Source of the DNA: Tenebrionibacter intestinalis
GTDB lineage: Bacteria; Pseudomonadota; Gammaproteobacteria; Enterobacterales; Enterobacteriaceae
NCBI RefSeq assembly: GCF_016632365.1
Contig: NZ_JAEPBH010000018.1
Span: 1-64,000, forward strand
DNA: 64,000 bases
Direction of reading: 5' to 3'
Below, one piece after another: positions 31,394-40,734 of the stretch. The notes below the pieces were generated by a model, which was not told the DNA's origin, ran no database searches, and saw nothing but the letters and a program-made list of their open reading frames with translations. A program made the translations under genes and the position numbers. How positions within the stretch are numbered: the stretch's first letter is position 1; each line of letters opens with the position of its first letter.

Positions 31394-32518
31394 TTAAGGC
31401 AGGTGGGGACATTGAAGATAATCCTCGCTTTGCATCTCCTGCAAACGCGAAAGACAGCGCTGAAACTCAAATTTCAGCCGTTCCCCCTGATAGATATCAA
31501 ACAGGGCGGCCTGCGCCAGTACAACCAGCTTCACGCGTCGTTCATAAAACTCATCCACTAACGCAATAAAGCGCCGGGCCTCGCTTTCCATCGTTGGCGT
31601 CATTACCGGCACATCGTAGAGCAGCACGGTATGAAACGATTTTGAGAGCGCGATATAGTCATGCTGGCTACGGGCCTCCACGCATAGCGTCGTGAAAGAC
31701 ACGGCCAGCGTCTGGTGAACCTTGCCGGCTATCGCCAGCGGACGATGATTCACTTGCAGCGTTTGCGCCGCCTGTATCGACGTGCCTGTCAGCGCCTGCC
31801 ACAGATGCGCCATTTTTTGGCGCATCTGTTCATTTAACGGCGACAGCCAGAGATGCGCCTGGGTCAGCGTACGCAGGCGGTAATCAATTCCTGCGTCCAC
31901 GTTTAACACGTCGCAGTGCCGCGTGATAGCGTCAATGGCCGGTAAAAAACGCGCGCGCTGTAGCCCATTACGATAAAGCGCATCCGGCGGGATATTGGAT
32001 GTGGCCACAAGCGTAATACCGCGCCGAAACAGCGCCTGCATCAACCCACCCAGCAGCATGGCGTCTGTAATATCAGAAACAAAAAATTCGTCGAAGCAAA
32101 TAACGTCCGCCTGCGCTTTAAACCCGTCAGCGACGCTTTCCAGCGGATCGCTATGGCCCTGTAACGACGTTAGCGTTTCGTGTACGCGTAACATGAAGCG
32201 GTGAAAATGCAGACGTAACTTGCGATCGCCAGGAATACTCTGGAAAAACAAATCCATAAGCCAGGTTTTGCCACGCCCAACGCCCCCCCACATATAGAGG
32301 CCGCGTACCGGTTCCGCCTGCGACGCAGGGCGCCTACCCAGCAGTTTACCAAAACGCGCCATCAGCCCTGACGAAACCGGCGGGGCCTTTTCTCTGGCTA
32401 CAAGCTCCTGCCAAATAAGATCGAGGCGCGAAATCGCCTCGCGTTGTACATCATCAGCGTGATAAGCGCCCTCGTTAAGGGCTGCCTGATAGCGAACTAT
32501 CGGAGAAAGGCTTTGCAT
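31394..32518 (-). CDS. zapE: cell division ATPase ZapE
   Basis: AFG1-like P-loop ATPase that acts on the Z-ring under low oxygen or heat in E. coli. The ATG at 32518 (MQSLSPIVRYQAAL) gives 374 residues; the frame continues eight codons to a TTG without conserved sequence. Walker A is GGVGRGKT (78-85), Walker B VICFDEFFVSD, and sensor region TLVATSNIPPDALYRNG. It diverges from zapG with 183 bp between them. Confidence 0.95.
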   Translation of the reverse strand: MQSLSPIVRYQAALNEGAYHADDVQREAISRLDLIWQELVAREKAPPVSSGLMARFGKLLGRRPASQAEPVRGLYMWGGVGRGKTWLMDLFFQSIPGDRKLRLHFHRFMLRVHETLTSLQGHSDPLESVADGFKAQADVICFDEFFVSDITDAMLLGGLMQALFRRGITLVATSNIPPDALYRNGLQRARFLPAIDAITRHCDVLNVDAGIDYRLRTLTQAHLWLSPLNEQMRQKMAHLWQALTGTSIQAAQTLQVNHRPLAIAGKVHQTLAVSFTTLCVEARSQHDYIALSKSFHTVLLYDVPVMTPTMESEARRFIALVDEFYERRVKLVVLAQAALFDIYQGERLKFEFQRCLSRLQEMQSEDYLQCPHLP

Positions 32519-32701
32519 GGTGTTATTATCATTCTTTATCAATAAGCGCAGATGGCGAAAAAAAGTCCGCCCTACATTAAGCGATGTACGCGCGGGATTC
32601 CACTTCTGGCGGTTTAACAGTTATAGTGGCTAACAGACAGAGGCGCGTACAACCGTCCGGCCTCAGCACGCTACGGAACAACAAAACAACGGGAGTCATT
32701 C

Positions 32702-33103
32702 ATGACCTGGGAATACGCGATCATTGGTTTAGTCGTCGGTCTTATTATCGGCGCTGTCGCGATGCGTTTTGGCAACCGCAAATTACGTCAGCAGCATGCC
32801 ATGCAATACGAGCTGGAACAGAAAAAGGCCGAACTGGAAAACTGGCGTGAAGAGCTGGTTGGCCACTTTGCGCAAAGCGCAGAGCTGCTCGACAAAATGG
32901 CCCAGGACTATCGCCAGCTTTATCAACACATGGCGAAAAGTTCCAGCACGCTGCTACCTGAAATGACGGCGGAAACAAACCCGTTTCGCAACCGCCTGAG
33001 CGAATCTGAAGCCAGCAACGATCAGGCGCCGGTTCAGATGCCGCGCGACTATTCAGACGGCGCATCCGGCCTGCTGCGCGCAGACCGTAGCCGGCATGAG
33101 TAA
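32702..33103 (+). CDS. zapG: Z-ring associated protein ZapG (YhcB)
   Basis: Small inner-membrane protein with a role in envelope growth and division, interacting with division and cell-shape proteins in E. coli. The 133 residues have one N-terminal membrane helix (about 4-22, EYAIIGLVVGLIIGAVAM), a coiled coil (about 28-75, rich in Q, E, K) and an unstructured tail (DUF1043). It lies between zapE and degQ. Confidence 0.93.
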   Translation: MTWEYAIIGLVVGLIIGAVAMRFGNRKLRQQHAMQYELEQKKAELENWREELVGHFAQSAELLDKMAQDYRQLYQHMAKSSSTLLPEMTAETNPFRNRLSESEASNDQAPVQMPRDYSDGASGLLRADRSRHE

Positions 33104-33116
33104 CATGATTTTTTAC

Positions 33117-33140
33117 AGGGCGCGAGGCGCCCTACTTTTT
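33117..33140 (+). terminator. intrinsic terminator of zapG
   Basis: AGGGCGC-GAG-GCGCCCT (33117-33133) followed by ACTTTTT. It lies 13 bases after the zapG stop codon. Confidence 0.8.
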
Positions 33141-33188
33141 CCGCCGCACACCGACGTCCCAACAGTCAGGTAACGAGATTCTGTAGCG

Positions 33189-34553
33189 ATGAAAAGACCT
33201 AAACTATTTTTCAGCGCGCTGGCGCTGAGCACTGGATTAGCGCTGTCGCTGTCCGTTAATGCTGCGCTACCGCTGCAGGTTGCAGGCCAACCCGCAATGC
33301 CAAGCCTGGCCCCCATGCTTGAAAAAGTACTGCCTGCGGTCGTGAGCATTAAAGTGAAAGGCTCGGTGCCTCAGCAGAGTGTGCAAATTCCGCCGGAACT
33401 AAAAAAATTCTTCGGCGATAACTTTAGCGAAGGCGCGCCCCGCGAGTTTGAGAGCCTGGGATCGGGCGTTATCATTAATGCCGAAAAAGGCTATGTGCTT
33501 ACCAACAACCACGTGATTAAACAGGCGCAGAAAATTGCCGTACAACTCAGCGATGGTCGTGAGTTCAGCGCCAAACTTATCGGCAGCGACGGACAGAGTG
33601 ATATTGCGCTGCTGCAGTTGGAAAAAGCCAACAAATTGTCCGAAGTAAAGATTGCCGATTCTGACAAACTCCGGGTAGGTGACTTTACCGTCGCCGTCGG
33701 CAACCCGTTTGGCCTGGGGCAGACGGCCACTTCCGGCATCATTTCCGCGCTTGGTCGCAGCGGACTCAATCTGGAAGGGCTGGAAAACTTTATTCAGACG
33801 GATGCATCTATTAACCGCGGCAACTCCGGCGGCGCGCTGATAAATCTCAATGGCGAGCTCATTGGCATCAATACCGCCATTCTGGCCCCCGGAGGCGGCA
33901 ATGTCGGCATCGGTTTCGCCATTCCATCCAATATGGCGCTGGCGTTGGCAAAACAGTTAATTCAGTTTGGCGAAGTCAAGCGTGGCTTACTGGGCGTGCG
34001 CGGTACGGAAATGAATGCGGATATTGCCAAAGCGTTTAATCTTGATACGCAGCGCGGCGCCTTCGTCAGCGAAGTCCTGCCAAATTCCGCTTCCGCAAAA
34101 GCCGGCATTAAAGCCGGAGATGTTATTACATCCCTGAACGGCCGCTCACTTAGCAGTTTTGCTGAACTACGCTCGCGTATCGCCACTACCGATCCGGGTA
34201 CCAAAGTGAAGCTGGGCGTTCTGCGCAACGGCAAGCCGATGGAAGTAGAGGTAACGCTTGACAGCAACACCGCATCCTCTGCGAGCGCTGAATTAATTAT
34301 TCCAGCGTTAAAGGGAGCGACATTTAGCGACGGTCAGTTAAAAGACGGCACACAAGGCATTGAAGTCGATAATGTTGTGCAAGGCAGCGTCGCCGCGCAG
34401 GCAGGATTGCATAAAGGCGACCTGATTGTCGGCGTGAACCGCGAACGCGTGCGCAGTATCACAGAAATGCGTAAGAAGCTCGAATCGAAACCCGATCTCA
34501 TTGCGTTGAGCATAATACGCGGTAAAGAAAACCTTTATATTCTGCTGCGTTAA
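33189..34553 (+). CDS. degQ: periplasmic serine endoprotease DegQ
   Basis: HtrA-family protease and chaperone of the periplasm. The 454-residue precursor has a signal peptide (cleavage after LSLSVNA), a trypsin-like domain with the His of TNNHVI, Asp of SDIALLQ and Ser of NRGNSGGALIN, and two PDZ domains (about 255-350 and 365-454). The short linker typical of DegQ (rather than the long Q-rich loop of DegP) is seen. A GCGGACATCC / GGATGTCCGC hairpin follows. Confidence 0.96.
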   Translation: MKRPKLFFSALALSTGLALSLSVNAALPLQVAGQPAMPSLAPMLEKVLPAVVSIKVKGSVPQQSVQIPPELKKFFGDNFSEGAPREFESLGSGVIINAEKGYVLTNNHVIKQAQKIAVQLSDGREFSAKLIGSDGQSDIALLQLEKANKLSEVKIADSDKLRVGDFTVAVGNPFGLGQTATSGIISALGRSGLNLEGLENFIQTDASINRGNSGGALINLNGELIGINTAILAPGGGNVGIGFAIPSNMALALAKQLIQFGEVKRGLLGVRGTEMNADIAKAFNLDTQRGAFVSEVLPNSASAKAGIKAGDVITSLNGRSLSSFAELRSRIATTDPGTKVKLGVLRNGKPMEVEVTLDSNTASSASAELIIPALKGATFSDGQLKDGTQGIEVDNVVQGSVAAQAGLHKGDLIVGVNRERVRSITEMRKKLESKPDLIALSIIRGKENLYILLR

Positions 34554-34563
34554 CGCAAAATTC

Positions 34564-34588
34564 GGCGGACATCCACGTGGGATGTCCG
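34564..34588. terminator. hairpin between degQ and degS
   Basis: GCGGACATCC-ACGTG-GGATGTCCGC is a near-perfect 10-bp stem 11 bases after the degQ stop. No T run follows directly on the plus strand, so termination may be partial. Confidence 0.5.
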
Positions 34589-34638
34589 CTAAACTCATGT
34601 TATTCTCCCTGCGTCTTCTTCTTTGATTACGTCGCTCC

Positions 34639-35703
34639 ATGATGCTGAAACTCTTGCGCCCGCTGATTGTTGGATTAATTGTTGCCGGGCTATTGCTCGC
34701 GTTTATCCCGGCATTGCGTCAGCAAAGCCCATTCATTGCGCCCCAAACCGGCAGCGCAGATGAAACGCCGGTAAGCTATAACGCTGCGGTTCGCCGTGCG
34801 GCGCCTGCCGTCGTGAACGTTTATAACCGCGGGGTGAACGGTTCCGCGCGTAATCAACTGGAGATCCGTACGCTTGGTTCCGGCGTTATTATGGACGATC
34901 GCGGCTATATCATTACGAATAAGCACGTAATTAATGATGCAGACCAGATCATTGTAGCCCTTCAGGATGGACGCATTTTTGAGGCGCTGCTGGTCGGTTC
35001 AGATTCGCTGACCGATCTCGCCGTACTCAAAATCAACGCGTCAAATCTACCGGTTATCCCTATTAATGTGAAGCGAACGCCGCACGTAGGGGATGTCGTG
35101 ATGGCGATTGGCAACCCCTACAACCTTGGGCAGACCATTACCCAGGGAATTATCAGCGCCACCGGGCGAGTAGGACTCAACCCTTCCGGCCGCCAGAATT
35201 TTCTGCAAACCGATGCCTCCATTAATCACGGTAACTCAGGCGGCGCCCTGGTCAACTCGCTGGGCGAGCTGATGGGCATCAACACACTCTCTTTTGACAA
35301 AAGCAACGACGGCGAAACGCCGGAAGGTTTAGGTTTTGCCATACCGGTACAACTGGCGACCAAAATTATGGACAAGCTTATCCGCGATGGTCGGGTTATC
35401 CGCGGCTATATCGGCATTACCGGGCGTAACAGCCCCTCCCTGCATGGCCCCGGACCCGGCATTGATCAAATTCAGGGGATTATTGTCAACGAAGTCGCGC
35501 AGGATGGCCCGGCTGCGCGCGCGGGGATACAGGCGAACGATGTGCTTATTGCGGTGAATAATAAACCGGCGATCTCCGTGCTGGAGACAATGGATCAGGT
35601 CGCTGAAATTCGCCCTGGTTCGGTTATTCCGGTAGAAGTGATGCGTGAAGACCGCAAATTAACTTTCCAGGTCACTATCCAGGAATATGAATTCAATAAC
35701 TGA
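34639..35703 (+). CDS. degS: outer membrane stress sensor protease DegS
   Basis: Inner-membrane-anchored protease that senses unfolded outer-membrane porin C-termini through its PDZ domain and starts RseA cleavage to free sigma-E. The 354 residues have one N-terminal membrane anchor (about 6-27, LRPLIVGLIVAGLLLAFIPA), the triad His in TNKHVI, Asp in TDLAVLK, Ser in NHGNSGGALVN and a single PDZ domain. It lies 85 bp after degQ. Confidence 0.96.
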   Translation: MMLKLLRPLIVGLIVAGLLLAFIPALRQQSPFIAPQTGSADETPVSYNAAVRRAAPAVVNVYNRGVNGSARNQLEIRTLGSGVIMDDRGYIITNKHVINDADQIIVALQDGRIFEALLVGSDSLTDLAVLKINASNLPVIPINVKRTPHVGDVVMAIGNPYNLGQTITQGIISATGRVGLNPSGRQNFLQTDASINHGNSGGALVNSLGELMGINTLSFDKSNDGETPEGLGFAIPVQLATKIMDKLIRDGRVIRGYIGITGRNSPSLHGPGPGIDQIQGIIVNEVAQDGPAARAGIQANDVLIAVNNKPAISVLETMDQVAEIRPGSVIPVEVMREDRKLTFQVTIQEYEFNN

Positions 35704-35967
35704 CATAACACGCTTTTGCTAAAAACAGGCGAAACGAAACAGAGCGTCAAACCGAGCCGGTTGCAGGCTGTTGGTCGAAAGATGAGCGCGCCGCGAAGCA
35801 ATGCTGCCTTTGCAGGGCCGCCGCCATTTGCAAAAAGGGCTGCGGCGACCCACTTTTCCCGTTCAGAAAGCCCCTTTGTCATCGGGCTTAAGTAAACGGA
35901 ACATACTCCCTTAAGTTACCCGCATCAAAACGCAGCGACTGGACTTGTTAAGGGTTATACACCACCA
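35704..35967. other. convergent gap between degS and mdh
   Basis: No gene is seen. GGGCCGCCGC (35815-35824) and GCGGCGACCC (about 35842-35851) form an imperfect stem followed on the plus strand by ACTTTTCCC, a possible degS terminator. Confidence 0.4.
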
Positions 35968-36963
<996 letters not shown>

Positions 36964-37140
36964 CTACGGAGCAGGTAAATACAAACATTGCAGGCCCGTA
37001 TTGCTAAGCCAGGCAATGATTTAACAATAGCCCTGCGTTTAACCTGACGTGAAAATCAGCACTCGCCACGCTGCTGCCTGAAAAACAACATGCGACAACG
37101 CATAACATTACACCCGTAGCATTGGGCAAAACAACTTCAT

Positions 37141-37160
37141 TTTAATAACATTTATTTAAC
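37141..37160 (-). promoter_or_regulatory. tandem ArcA-like box upstream of mdh
   Basis: On the minus strand GTTAAATAAAT is followed by GTTATTAAA, two GTTA repeats with an 11-base period as in ArcA-P sites. It lies about 235 bp upstream of mdh and also 230 bp upstream of argR. ArcA strongly represses mdh in E. coli, so a role is likely but not proven. Confidence 0.5.
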
Positions 37161-37336
37161 CTTGATCGTTGCCACACTATTCCCTGCTTTAAAGGCTAAG
37201 CCCGCCTGTTTCGCCTGGTAAAAAGCCGCTACCAGACCGGAAATCAGCGCTGGCGAACGACCGGCGTATTTATTGTGGGTGATTTTTGGTAAAATAACGC
37301 GCTTTCCCGCTTATTTAGCCCCTGTTTCATCTTTAA

Positions 37337-37354
37337 TGTGCATTTTACTGCATA
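37337..37354. promoter_or_regulatory. weak ARG-box-like sequence upstream of argR
   Basis: TGTGCATTTTACTGCATA partly fits the ARG box pattern (TGCAT and TGCA in place of TGAAT and TTCA) and sits 38 bp before the argR start. ArgR represses its own gene in E. coli at this position; the match here is weak. Confidence 0.3.
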
Positions 37355-37377
37355 ATAATGTGGCTTATATCGTTTAA

Positions 37378-37863
<486 letters not shown>

Positions 37864-37870
37864 CTCTGAG

Positions 37871-37896
37871 CCGCCCGCCCGGGCGGTACCTTTTTT
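37871..37896 (+). terminator. intrinsic terminator of argR
   Basis: CCGCCC and GGGCGG (37871-37886) form a stem followed by TACC and six T (37891-37896), eight bases after the argR stop. Confidence 0.8.
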
Positions 37897-38099
37897 CTAC
37901 CTGCCATCACGCCCCGCCTTACGGTTAAAGACCGCACAAAAGGCAAATTTTCTATAGCCTTTTGATTTTAATAAAAAAACACTCATAACGAGTGAAAAAA
38001 ACTGCGTTTTAATAACCAATTTGCATAATAAACGGGTTTCAGAGCTCAAAGTTTCATTGGTTATAGTTAGCGTGGTATTAATTTTTATAGTTATTAGTG

Positions 38100-38127
38100 T
38101 ATACTTTGTTTTGTGATTAAGATCACT
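38100..38127 (+). promoter_or_regulatory. yhcN promoter region with CRP-like site
   Basis: TATACT (38100-38105) is a good -10 box. TGTGA-TTAAGA-TCACT (38112-38127) matches the CRP consensus at nine of ten positions and lies just downstream of the -10, so binding would be expected to repress. The rest of the 314-bp argR-yhcN interval is AT-rich and gene-free. Confidence 0.45.
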
Positions 38128-38177
38128 AAATAACATTTAAATAAAAATCACAAAAAGATTACGACAAGGAACACATT

Positions 38178-38441
38178 ATGAACGTTAAAACTACCGTTAC
38201 CGCATTAAGTCTGCTGTCTATGCTTTCATTTGGCGCTTTTGCCGCCACCCCTATTAGCGCCGGGCAGGCTCAGGGGCGCCAGCCGATAGGGTCTATTTCC
38301 GTCAGCAAAGTTGGCGGCGCGCCGATGGATATGCGCCAGGCGCTGAGCAAAAAAGCCGAGCAGAAGGGCGCCAGCGCCTGGCGCATAACGGAAGCCCGTA
38401 CCGGCGACACCTGGCATGCTACCGCCGAGCTGTATAAATAA
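38178..38441 (+). CDS. yhcN: YhcN/YbiJ/BhsA family periplasmic stress protein (copy 1)
   Basis: Small secreted DUF1471 protein; E. coli YhcN responds to acid and peroxide stress. The 87-residue precursor has a signal peptide (cleavage after FGAFA) and a DUF1471 domain (PIGSISVSKVGGAPMDMRQA; EARTGDTWHATAELYK). The N-terminus resembles E. coli YhcN more than copy 2 does. A second copy follows 117 bp downstream, with a nearly identical middle. Confidence 0.93.
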   Translation: MNVKTTVTALSLLSMLSFGAFAATPISAGQAQGRQPIGSISVSKVGGAPMDMRQALSKKAEQKGASAWRITEARTGDTWHATAELYK

Positions 38442-38558
38442 CATGCCAACAGACGGCAACTATTATCTCCGCAACAGCTAAATCCATTTCCGGCGGCATC
38501 ACGAATACCAAATATTTTGCCGCTATGGCCGCCGGTATAAAAAATTCAGGAGCTAAAA

Positions 38559-38825
38559 ATGAACACTATCGCAACTGCCGCGGCTCTCAGCCTTGCTTCT
38601 TTTATAACCTTTGGCGTTAGCGCAGCGGCGCATCAGATAAGCGCGCAACAAGCGCAGCAGCTTAAACCTGTAGGTACGATTTCTGTTTCCCAGGTCGGTG
38701 GCGCGCCGATGGATATGCGCCAGGCGCTGAGTAAAAAAGCCGAACAGAAGGGGGCTTTAGCCTATCACATCACCGAAGCGCATACCGGCGATACCTGGCA
38801 TGCCACTACTGAATTGTATAAATAG
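38559..38825 (+). CDS. YhcN/YbiJ/BhsA family periplasmic stress protein (copy 2)
   Basis: An 88-residue DUF1471 protein with a signal peptide (cleavage near GVSAAA) and a domain almost identical to copy 1 from GGAPMDMRQALSKKAEQKGA onward, while the N-terminal third differs. It is a tandem paralogue; E. coli has only one yhcN here. An intrinsic terminator follows, so the two copies may share a transcript. Confidence 0.9.
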   Translation: MNTIATAAALSLASFITFGVSAAAHQISAQQAQQLKPVGTISVSQVGGAPMDMRQALSKKAEQKGALAYHITEAHTGDTWHATTELYK

Positions 38826-38852
38826 CGCTCCACCGTCTATGCCTGTTGATTC

Positions 38853-38878
38853 GCCCCTGACGAGCCAGGGGCTTTTTT
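38853..38878 (+). terminator. terminator after the second yhcN
   Basis: GCCCCTG-ACGAGC-CAGGGGC (38853-38872) followed by six T. It lies between the convergent yhcN copy 2 and yhcO. Confidence 0.85.
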
Positions 38879-38884
38879 GGGGCA

Positions 38885-39157
38885 TCACGCCTGCACGTTG
38901 AAACGTAGCAGGCCTACCAATTCTTCCTCGGCTTCTTCAAACAACAGTATCAGCGCGCCGAATCGCCGCCGTCCGGATTCATTTAAATTAACAAATTCAA
39001 TCGCCTGCGGCAGAGGTATCGCGCCCTCTGTTACGGTTTCCCAGAGGAGATCCAGATCGCTGATTGTTCTGTTCGACAGCCCAAAAACCTGCTCAAACGC
39101 CCGGAAAAACTCATCGTTTGAGGTAATATTGTTAAAGTCGAAGGTAGAAACATTCAC
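38885..39157 (-). CDS. yhcO: barstar-family protein YhcO
   Basis: Barstar-like (barnase inhibitor fold) protein of unknown partner. The GTG at 39157 gives 90 residues (MNVSTFDFNNITSNDEFFRA), the E. coli YhcO length; the frame extends upstream into the aldehyde dehydrogenase gene without conserved sequence. The conserved RRRFGALILLFEEAEEELVG C-terminus is present. No barnase-like RNase is seen nearby. It starts 40 bp after the aldehyde dehydrogenase stop, probably on the same transcript. Confidence 0.88.
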   Translation of the reverse strand: MNVSTFDFNNITSNDEFFRAFEQVFGLSNRTISDLDLLWETVTEGAIPLPQAIEFVNLNESGRRRFGALILLFEEAEEELVGLLRFNVQA

Positions 39158-39197
39158 AGGTAGCCCCCACTGACCGGCAGCGCTGCCGCCTCTGTTG

Positions 39198-40652
39198 CTA
39201 AAGCCCGCCAAGGTGCAGCGTTTTCACCTCAAGGAATTCATCCAGCCCCAGTACCGAGCCCTCACGTCCCAGACCAGACTCTTTCATTCCCCCAAACGGC
39301 GCCAGCTCAGTCGAAACCGAGCAGGCATTAACCCCGATCATCCCGCTCTCAAGCCGGGAAGAGACACGAAAGACTCGCTGTAAATTTTGGGTATAAAAAT
39401 ATGCAGCCAGCCCGTAAGGCGTTGCGTTAGCACGCGCAATCGCCTCTTCTTCAGTATGAAAGCGCAAACAGGCGGCCACCGGCCCAAAAGTTTCTTCCTG
39501 CGTCAGCAGCATATCGTCGCGCACATCAATCAGCACGGTCGGTTGCCAAAAATTACCGCCCAACGCGTGCGGTTTGCCGCCAGTCAGCGCGCGCGCGCCT
39601 TTGTTAAGCGCATCATCGACATGTTGCTGTACCTTTTTCACCGCAGCCGGTTCAATCAACGGTCCAACCACCACTCCCTCTTGCGCGCCGTTGCCAACCT
39701 TTAACGACTTTACCGCTTCAGCCAGCTTATTGACGAAGCGATCGTAGATACCATCCTGAATAAAAAAACGGTTAGCGCTAACGCAAACCTGGCCTGCGTT
39801 TCGGAATTTATTGGCTATCGCGCCATTAACCGCCGCATCAAGACAGGCATCATCGAACACGATATACGGCGCGTTGCCGCCCAACTCAAGCGATACTTTT
39901 TTTACCGTATTCGCCGCATTACGCATGAGCGTTTTGCCGACTTCGGTCGAGCCGGTAAAGGAAATTTTCCGCACCGCGTGACTTGCCATAATGGCATCGC
40001 TAATTTCAGCCGTGTTACCCGCTACCGCGTTCAACACCCCGTCTGGCACGCCTGCCTGTTGCGCCAGCGCCAGCAGCGCAAACGCGCTAAGCGGCGTGTT
40101 ATTGGCCGGTTTAATCACACCTGTACACCCCGCAGCCAGCGCGGGGCCAAGCTTGCGGGTGAGCATCGCCATCGGGAAGTTCCAGGGCGTAATGGCCGCC
40201 ACCACGCCAACCGGTTCGCGAGTTGCCAGGATACGTGAGCCAGGCTGTGCGGGAGGAATAATTTCACCGTTGACGCGTTTCGCCTGTTCGGCGAACCACT
40301 GGATAAAGCTTGCCGCATAGTCAATTTCGCCTGCCGCCTCTTTTAGCGGCTTGCCCTGTTCGCTGGTCATCAGCCGCGCCAGCCACGCTTTATTTTCAAT
40401 CATCAACTGATACCAGCGGTTGAGGATTTCACTGCGCGCTTTCGCCGTCTGCGCACGCCAGGCAGGAAAGGCGCGCGTGGCCGCCTCAATTGCCGCCTCA
40501 GTCTCAGACCGACCGGCCTTCGCCACCTGCGCAATAACATCCCCGGTTGCCGGGTTTACCACGTCGAACGTTTCGCTCAAATTGCGCCATTCACCGTCAA
40601 CCAGATACCCGCTGCGAAACAGCGCGTGCCCCGTTAATTCTACATCTGCCAT
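39198..40652 (-). CDS. NAD(P)-dependent aldehyde dehydrogenase, GabD-like
   Basis: Oxidises an aldehyde to its acid; by overall similarity closest to succinate-semialdehyde dehydrogenase GabD (484 residues, similar length). Visible motifs are ITPWNFPMAMLTRKLGPALA, the cofactor region VIKPANNTP, the catalytic Glu in KKVSLELGGNAPYIVF and the catalytic Cys in RNAGQVCVSANRFF. The substrate is not certain: GabD has KPASQTP where this protein has KPANNTP. E. coli has no gene here, so this is an insertion in the yhcO-aaeB interval, but its base composition looks like its neighbours. Confidence 0.85.
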   Translation of the reverse strand: MADVELTGHALFRSGYLVDGEWRNLSETFDVVNPATGDVIAQVAKAGRSETEAAIEAATRAFPAWRAQTAKARSEILNRWYQLMIENKAWLARLMTSEQGKPLKEAAGEIDYAASFIQWFAEQAKRVNGEIIPPAQPGSRILATREPVGVVAAITPWNFPMAMLTRKLGPALAAGCTGVIKPANNTPLSAFALLALAQQAGVPDGVLNAVAGNTAEISDAIMASHAVRKISFTGSTEVGKTLMRNAANTVKKVSLELGGNAPYIVFDDACLDAAVNGAIANKFRNAGQVCVSANRFFIQDGIYDRFVNKLAEAVKSLKVGNGAQEGVVVGPLIEPAAVKKVQQHVDDALNKGARALTGGKPHALGGNFWQPTVLIDVRDDMLLTQEETFGPVAACLRFHTEEEAIARANATPYGLAAYFYTQNLQRVFRVSSRLESGMIGVNACSVSTELAPFGGMKESGLGREGSVLGLDEFLEVKTLHLGGL

Positions 40653-40695
40653 ATTCTTCTCCTGTCTGATAGCGCGAGTCTGGCTGTAAGTATAG

Positions 40696-40718
40696 AAAAG
40701 CCGACGCAGAGCGTCGGC
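40696..40718 (-). terminator. probable terminator of aaeXAB
   Basis: GCCGACGC-AGA-GCGTCGGC (40700-40718) followed on the minus strand by TTTTCTATAC. It lies 17 bases after the aaeB stop. Confidence 0.65.
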
Positions 40719-40734
40719 GCACTGGCGGCAGGCG

